8,138 nucleotides of DNA from Alphaproteobacteria bacterium. GTDB taxonomy: Bacteria > Pseudomonadota > Alphaproteobacteria > SMXP01. A model generated the notes under the pieces. It ran no database searches and had not been told where the DNA came from. It saw only the letters and a program-made list of their open reading frames with translations. This document shows, in pieces, positions 5,135 through 8,138 of the stretch. Position 1 is the first letter of the stretch, and every line of letters starts with the position of its first letter. The DNA lies in the NCBI GenBank assembly GCA_021774995.1, contig JAJFIM010000162.1:1-8138 (forward strand). The letters run 5' to 3'. The translations under genes were made by a program, and so were the position numbers.

Positions 5135-6370
5135 TCATTCGGGCGTCGCAGAAACAAGCCCGGTTTGGGGCGCGTCAATGTGAGAGTCGGGGTTGGGGCG
5201 GAGCACTTTCTTAAACGCCGCCGTTATCTGATCGATCTGGGCGGTTGTGTGCGCGGCGGATATGCTGGAGCGCAGCAGGGATTTACTGTTCGGGGTTCCC
5301 GGCGGTATGGCGAGATTCACATAAACGCCTTCATTCAAAATGCGATTCCAACTCGCAATGGCGTGTTCCTCATCAGACATCTCGACCGAAACGATCGGAC
5401 TGGCCGGCGCGCTAAGTTTCAGGCCCGCAGCCTGCAGCCCCTCATGGAGACGTTTGGCGTTTGACCATAATTTTTCGCGCAATTCAGGATGCTTCTCAAT
5501 TTTTTCGATTGCCGCATTGACGGTGCCGATCGTCGCGGGAGAAATAGACGCGGTGAACATATAGGGCCGGCTGGTAAATTTCATATAGGGAAATTCCGCA
5601 TGATTGCTCACGCAAAAACCGCCGATAGATCCAAGACTTTTGCTGAAGGTTCCAACAATAAAATCAACGTCTTGAGAAACGCCTTCCTGCTCCGCCAATC
5701 CCCTGCCATGATCGCCAAAGACGCCCAAAGAATGCGCTTCATCCACGTAAAGAAAAGCGCCGTGCTTTTTCTTGACTTCAACGAATTCCTTGAGTGGAGC
5801 AATATCGCCGAACATCGAGTAAAGTCCCTCGACGATGATCAGTTTGTTTGAACCCTCGCCGTCCATATTTTGCAGACGCCGGTCCAGGTCTTCTGGAGAA
5901 TTATGCCGAAAACGGACAATAGTGGCGCCGCTCATCAAGCAGCCGTCATAGATGCAGGCGTGACAATCCGCGTCTATGAGGATTGTGTCGCCTTTCATGG
6001 CGAGGGCGGCAATCACGCCCAGATTGGCTTGGTAACCTGAAGGATATACAAGGGCTGAAGCGCACCCCATCATTTTGGCAATGTTATTTTCCAGCGACTG
6101 GTGCCCGGAATAAGTGCCGTTTGCGATACGCGAACCGGTTGTTCCGGTGCCGTGCGTGGCGAGCGCCTGGCGACCCGCCTCAATGCAATCCGGATCAAAA
6201 GTCAGACCAAGATAGTTGTTGGACCCGGCCATAATAACGTCCCGGCCATTAATCACCACTTCGGTTGCTGATTTAACCTGATCGATCGTGACATTGAATG
6301 GATCATGGCCACCCTGCAAAATGGTCTTGTGGCGTTCGGGAAAAGCGGAATACTTGTCGAGCAGACCCAT
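5135..6370 (-). CDS. spt: Serine palmitoyltransferase
   Basis: SPT condenses L-serine with a long-chain acyl thioester to give 3-ketosphinganine, the first step of sphingolipid synthesis; bacterial forms are soluble homodimers. This 411-residue alpha-oxoamine synthase has H137 (DADCHACIYDG) to stack on PLP, D210 and H213 (VDEAHSLG), and the PLP lysine K244 in GTFSKSLGSIGGF. GTFSKS and the downstream RPYMFTASISPA (R268-P) are SPT features and differ from the GTLGKALG of AONS and KBL. Length is near the Sphingomonas enzyme (about 420). The ATG is chosen because AGGTGGG (6381-6387) lies ten bases upstream. A GTG at 6385 sits inside that ribosome site. The acpR stop precedes this ATG by one base (TAAGATG), implying translational coupling. 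An acyl-ACP donor is likely given its neighbours. Confidence 0.93.
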   Translation of the reverse strand: MGLLDKYSAFPERHKTILQGGHDPFNVTIDQVKSATEVVINGRDVIMAGSNNYLGLTFDPDCIEAGRQALATHGTGTTGSRIANGTYSGHQSLENNIAKMMGCASALVYPSGYQANLGVIAALAMKGDTILIDADCHACIYDGCLMSGATIVRFRHNSPEDLDRRLQNMDGEGSNKLIIVEGLYSMFGDIAPLKEFVEVKKKHGAFLYVDEAHSLGVFGDHGRGLAEQEGVSQDVDFIVGTFSKSLGSIGGFCVSNHAEFPYMKFTSRPYMFTASISPATIGTVNAAIEKIEKHPELREKLWSNAKRLHEGLQAAGLKLSAPASPIVSVEMSDEEHAIASWNRILNEGVYVNLAIPPGTPNSKSLLRSSISAAHTTAQIDQITAAFKKVLRPNPDSHIDAPQTGLVSATPE

Positions 6371-6371
6371 C

Positions 6372-6629
6372 TTATTTATTCCCACCTAGATCGTGTATTG
6401 CGCGCACCAGATTTCCGATTGTTCTTATATCAGCCATCAAATTCATCGGGATCGAAATCCCATAAATATCTTCAATCTCCATGATCAAATCGAGAATAGC
6501 CACTGAATCTATTTCCAATTCGGTGGCGATGTCCGTGTCCATGGTCAAAGCGATATTTTTTTTGTTGTACGGCTTGAGCAGGTCACACGTTTTGTGAAAA
6601 ACCAGATCATCTGTTTCTTGGGTAACCAT
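6372..6629 (-). CDS. acpR: Dedicated acyl carrier protein of the sphingolipid operon
   Basis: This 85-residue acidic protein has the ACP four-helix pattern with the phosphopantetheine serine S42 in EIDSVAILDLIMEIED; DSV replaces the DSL of housekeeping FAS ACP. It should carry the acyl chain as a thioester for use by SPT. The start ATG has AGAGG six bases upstream. It ends one base before the spt ATG, whose ribosome site lies within its last codons. In Caulobacter an ACP in this same position is required for ceramide synthesis; equating the two is by synteny. There is a 128-bp gap to cerR upstream, so it may have its own promoter. A rather long N-terminus (about 28 residues before the MDTDIATEL helix region) is not unusual. 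Confidence 0.93.
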   Translation of the reverse strand: MVTQETDDLVFHKTCDLLKPYNKKNIALTMDTDIATELEIDSVAILDLIMEIEDIYGISIPMNLMADIRTIGNLVRAIHDLGGNK

Positions 6630-6757
6630 TTATGCCTCTGCCCTTTCATGACATATGGCGATCTTTCGGATCCGAGTTGCGCGCGCCATTGATGATAGCC
6701 TATGAAATTAGGTATGGCGGAGGCAACGAAACCACTCGTTTTACTGATCTTGGCGAC
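6630..6757. other. Intergenic gap inside the operon
   Basis: 128 bases between the cerR stop and the acpR start. I see no coding sequence, no hairpin with a T-run, and no convincing -35/-10 pair on the minus strand. The only small symmetry is CGGATCCG near 6667. The gap is longer than expected within a tight operon, so a promoter or RNA-processing site for acpR-spt is possible but not visible. Confidence 0.4.
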
Positions 6758-7696
6758 TTAAAGCCAGCCCTCCCGCTGATACCATTGAAAACTCCGGCTG
6801 AACCCTTCAAGAATTGTTACATTCGGTTTCCAATCCGTGAGTTCCGACAGGGGATTTGAGGCGCTCACCCAGTCGGGATGGTAGGCTTCTCGTAGTTTTC
6901 CGGGAGTTAACATGGGCGCATAACCAATGGCGCGTCCAAGGAGCGCATTGGCCGCGGCGACCGGCCATGCGGCGGCGTGGGGCACGCGAAAAGCGTGCAC
7001 GCGGCGCTCCAAGCACTGACTTGCGGTTGCGGCAATCTCCCGCCAGTCATAGCCGTTTGCGGCGCCGTCATGAATTTCCAGAGTGCGCTGGAGTCCCGTG
7101 GGCAGTGTGAGAAGAGCGTTGAGGGCGGCGCACAGATCATCGATATAAATGAATGAAAGGCGGGATTGGGGTGAACCCGGCGCGACCACCACGCCGCGCT
7201 TCATGTACTTGAACAATTTAAGGGTTTCCCTGTCGCCAGGCCCGTAGACAACGGGCGGTCTGACAATGGTCCATTTAAGTGTTTCCTGGGTTTTGAGGCT
7301 CTCTTCCCCCGCAAGTTTGCTGGCCGCATAGCTTGACAACCCGGGCATGCGGGCCGTCAGAGAAGACAGATAAATGAAATGGCCGCATGTGCGCGAGGCG
7401 GCGCACAGCTTTGATAAATGGGTTGTGGCTTCCCCATTGATGCGGAAAAATGCGCGCCGGTCACGCGCTTTTACCAAGCCTGCGCAATGGATAAGCGCAT
7501 CTGCGCCCTCAATCAAGTTCTCGAGACTGGATAAATCATCCAGGGCGCCGGGATACGCGATCTCGCCGTGGCCAGGCAGGTCAGCCCCCCCTTTTCGGCT
7601 GAGGGCGCGCACCCGCCACCCTTGCGAGATGAGGTGCGTCACCAAATGGCCGCCAACAAAGCCCGATCCACCTGTAACTGCTATTGTGCCGACCAT
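6758..7696 (-). CDS. cerR: NAD(P)-dependent epimerase/dehydratase-family reductase, probable ceramide reductase CerR
   Basis: This 312-residue extended-SDR protein has the Rossmann dinucleotide motif TGGSGFVGG at residues 8-16, catalytic S111/S112 (YLSSLTAR), and Y123-xxx-K127 (SYAASKLAGE), followed by RPPVVYGPGD typical of the epimerase branch. It most resembles NAD-dependent epimerases of hopanoid- and sterol-like lipid pathways. Between an acyl ligase and acpR-spt it is best read as CerR, which in Caulobacter reduces the 3-keto group during ceramide synthesis. The start is M1 at 7696 with only a weak TTGGA upstream; the TGG motif so near the N-terminus supports it. A general 3-keto lipid reductase cannot be excluded from sequence alone, and the CerR name depends on synteny. 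Confidence 0.82.
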   Translation of the reverse strand: MVGTIAVTGGSGFVGGHLVTHLISQGWRVRALSRKGGADLPGHGEIAYPGALDDLSSLENLIEGADALIHCAGLVKARDRRAFFRINGEATTHLSKLCAASRTCGHFIYLSSLTARMPGLSSYAASKLAGEESLKTQETLKWTIVRPPVVYGPGDRETLKLFKYMKRGVVVAPGSPQSRLSFIYIDDLCAALNALLTLPTGLQRTLEIHDGAANGYDWREIAATASQCLERRVHAFRVPHAAAWPVAAANALLGRAIGYAPMLTPGKLREAYHPDWVSASNPLSELTDWKPNVTILEGFSRSFQWYQREGWL

Positions 7697-7760
7697 GTTC
7701 CAACTGTTAAGGGCGCTGGGGTTTTGGGATGTCTGCGGCGCATGCCGGGATGCGAAAGGT

Positions 7761-8138
7761 CTAAACTAAAGATACAGCGACCGCAGTTTCAAGCGGTTCC
7801 GCATATTCGCCCATAAGATAACGATCCCGGGTCGCCGACCGGCTGATTTTGCCTGAGGATGTGACGGGAATGCTCCCCGAGGGGACCAGCACGACGTCGC
7901 AATCTACGCCCGATACGGTGCGAACGGTTGCGCGCGCCGTGCGCTTCAAGTCTTCACGGACCTCCGGGTCGCGTGACCGGCATTGGATGATCACAACAAC
8001 TTTTTCCACGCCGGGAGATTCAATCGAGAACACCGCCACGCCGCCGCTTCTGACGCCGGGTAATTGCTGAATGGCCCATTCGATGTCTTGGGGCCATATA
8101 TTGCGCCCGTTGATAATAATAAGATCTTTGCTGCGTCC
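7761..8138 (-). CDS. aasR: Fatty acyl-AMP / acyl-ACP ligase, C-terminal 125 residues (cut by the window edge)
   Basis: This is the C-terminal end of an ANL-superfamily adenylating enzyme; the frame is open to the window end. It begins with GRSKDLIIINGRNIWPQDIE, the hinge and A8 motif, whose N-x-x-P-Q-D-I-E form is typical of fatty acyl-AMP ligases. It ends with the A10 motif TSSGKISRSATRDRYL, where the Lys of GK completes adenylation. It should activate a fatty acid as acyl-AMP and load it on the ACP. It would correspond to AasR of Caulobacter ceramide synthesis by position. cerR starts 64 bases downstream on the same strand. The catalytic N-terminal domain and chain-length determinants lie outside the window, so the ACP-ligase role is inferred. 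Confidence 0.88.
   Translation of the reverse strand, partial: GRSKDLIIINGRNIWPQDIEWAIQQLPGVRSGGVAVFSIESPGVEKVVVIIQCRSRDPEVREDLKRTARATVRTVSGVDCDVVLVPSGSIPVTSSGKISRSATRDRYLMGEYAEPLETAVAVSLV

Noticed and set aside
5165..5851. Plus-strand open frames opposite spt
   Set aside because: They are shadows of the spt codons, with no ribosome sites or domains.
5135..6370. Assignment as 8-amino-7-oxononanoate synthase (bioF) or 2-amino-3-ketobutyrate ligase
   Set aside because: The lysine loop is GTFSKSLG, not GTLGKALG, the RPYMFTAS motif follows, and ACP, CerR and acyl ligase neighbours fit SPT.

Overview
The window looks like chromosomal DNA of an alphaproteobacterium. The strongest indication is a four-gene set (fatty acyl-AMP/acyl-ACP ligase, NAD-dependent reductase, acyl carrier protein, serine palmitoyltransferase) that matches the ceramide-synthesis genes aasR, cerR, acpR and spt described in Caulobacter. 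A 17-bp palindrome that fits the alphaproteobacterial Irr (ICE) operator, placed over a rubrerythrin promoter, agrees with this. The genus cannot be read from the sequence.

Left part (1-1908) holds housekeeping or stress genes: the 5' part of a rubrerythrin gene (minus strand) behind a probable Irr-controlled promoter; a GFA/CENP-V zinc protein (plus); a 51-residue single-span membrane protein (minus) whose stop codon overlaps that of the GFA gene; and a DsbA-like 2-hydroxychromene-2-carboxylate isomerase family protein (plus).

Middle part (about 1930-5101) is the unusual block. Two paralogous LpxO/AspH-type Fe(II)/2-oxoglutarate hydroxylases (264 and 258 aa, about 73% identical over 242 aligned residues by hand count) lie on the plus strand. 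Between them, on the minus strand, is a DegT-family PLP enzyme that diverges from the second hydroxylase. The first hydroxylase also has, at the matching place in its upstream region, a short minus-strand relic resembling the first codons of the DegT gene. This suggests that an aminotransferase-hydroxylase divergent unit was duplicated and one aminotransferase copy was then lost. The block is visibly poorer in G+C than its flanks in the few lines I counted.

Right part (5135-8138, all minus strand) is the probable sphingolipid operon, transcribed ligase, cerR, acpR, spt. Its last gene converges on the second hydroxylase with only 33 bp between them. In the working model the ligase charges the ACP with a fatty acid, SPT condenses the acyl group with serine to 3-ketosphinganine, and CerR reduces the 3-keto group. 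The ceramide N-acyltransferase (bCerS) is not in the window. My main hypothesis is that the two LpxO-like hydroxylases and the DegT enzyme modify sphingolipid, for instance by 2-hydroxylating an acyl chain and adding or forming an amino group. That link rests on gene proximity and family chemistry, not on direct evidence.

No tRNA, rRNA, CRISPR array, insertion sequence or convincing hairpin/T-run terminator was seen. No stretch longer than 300 bases lacks a gene.
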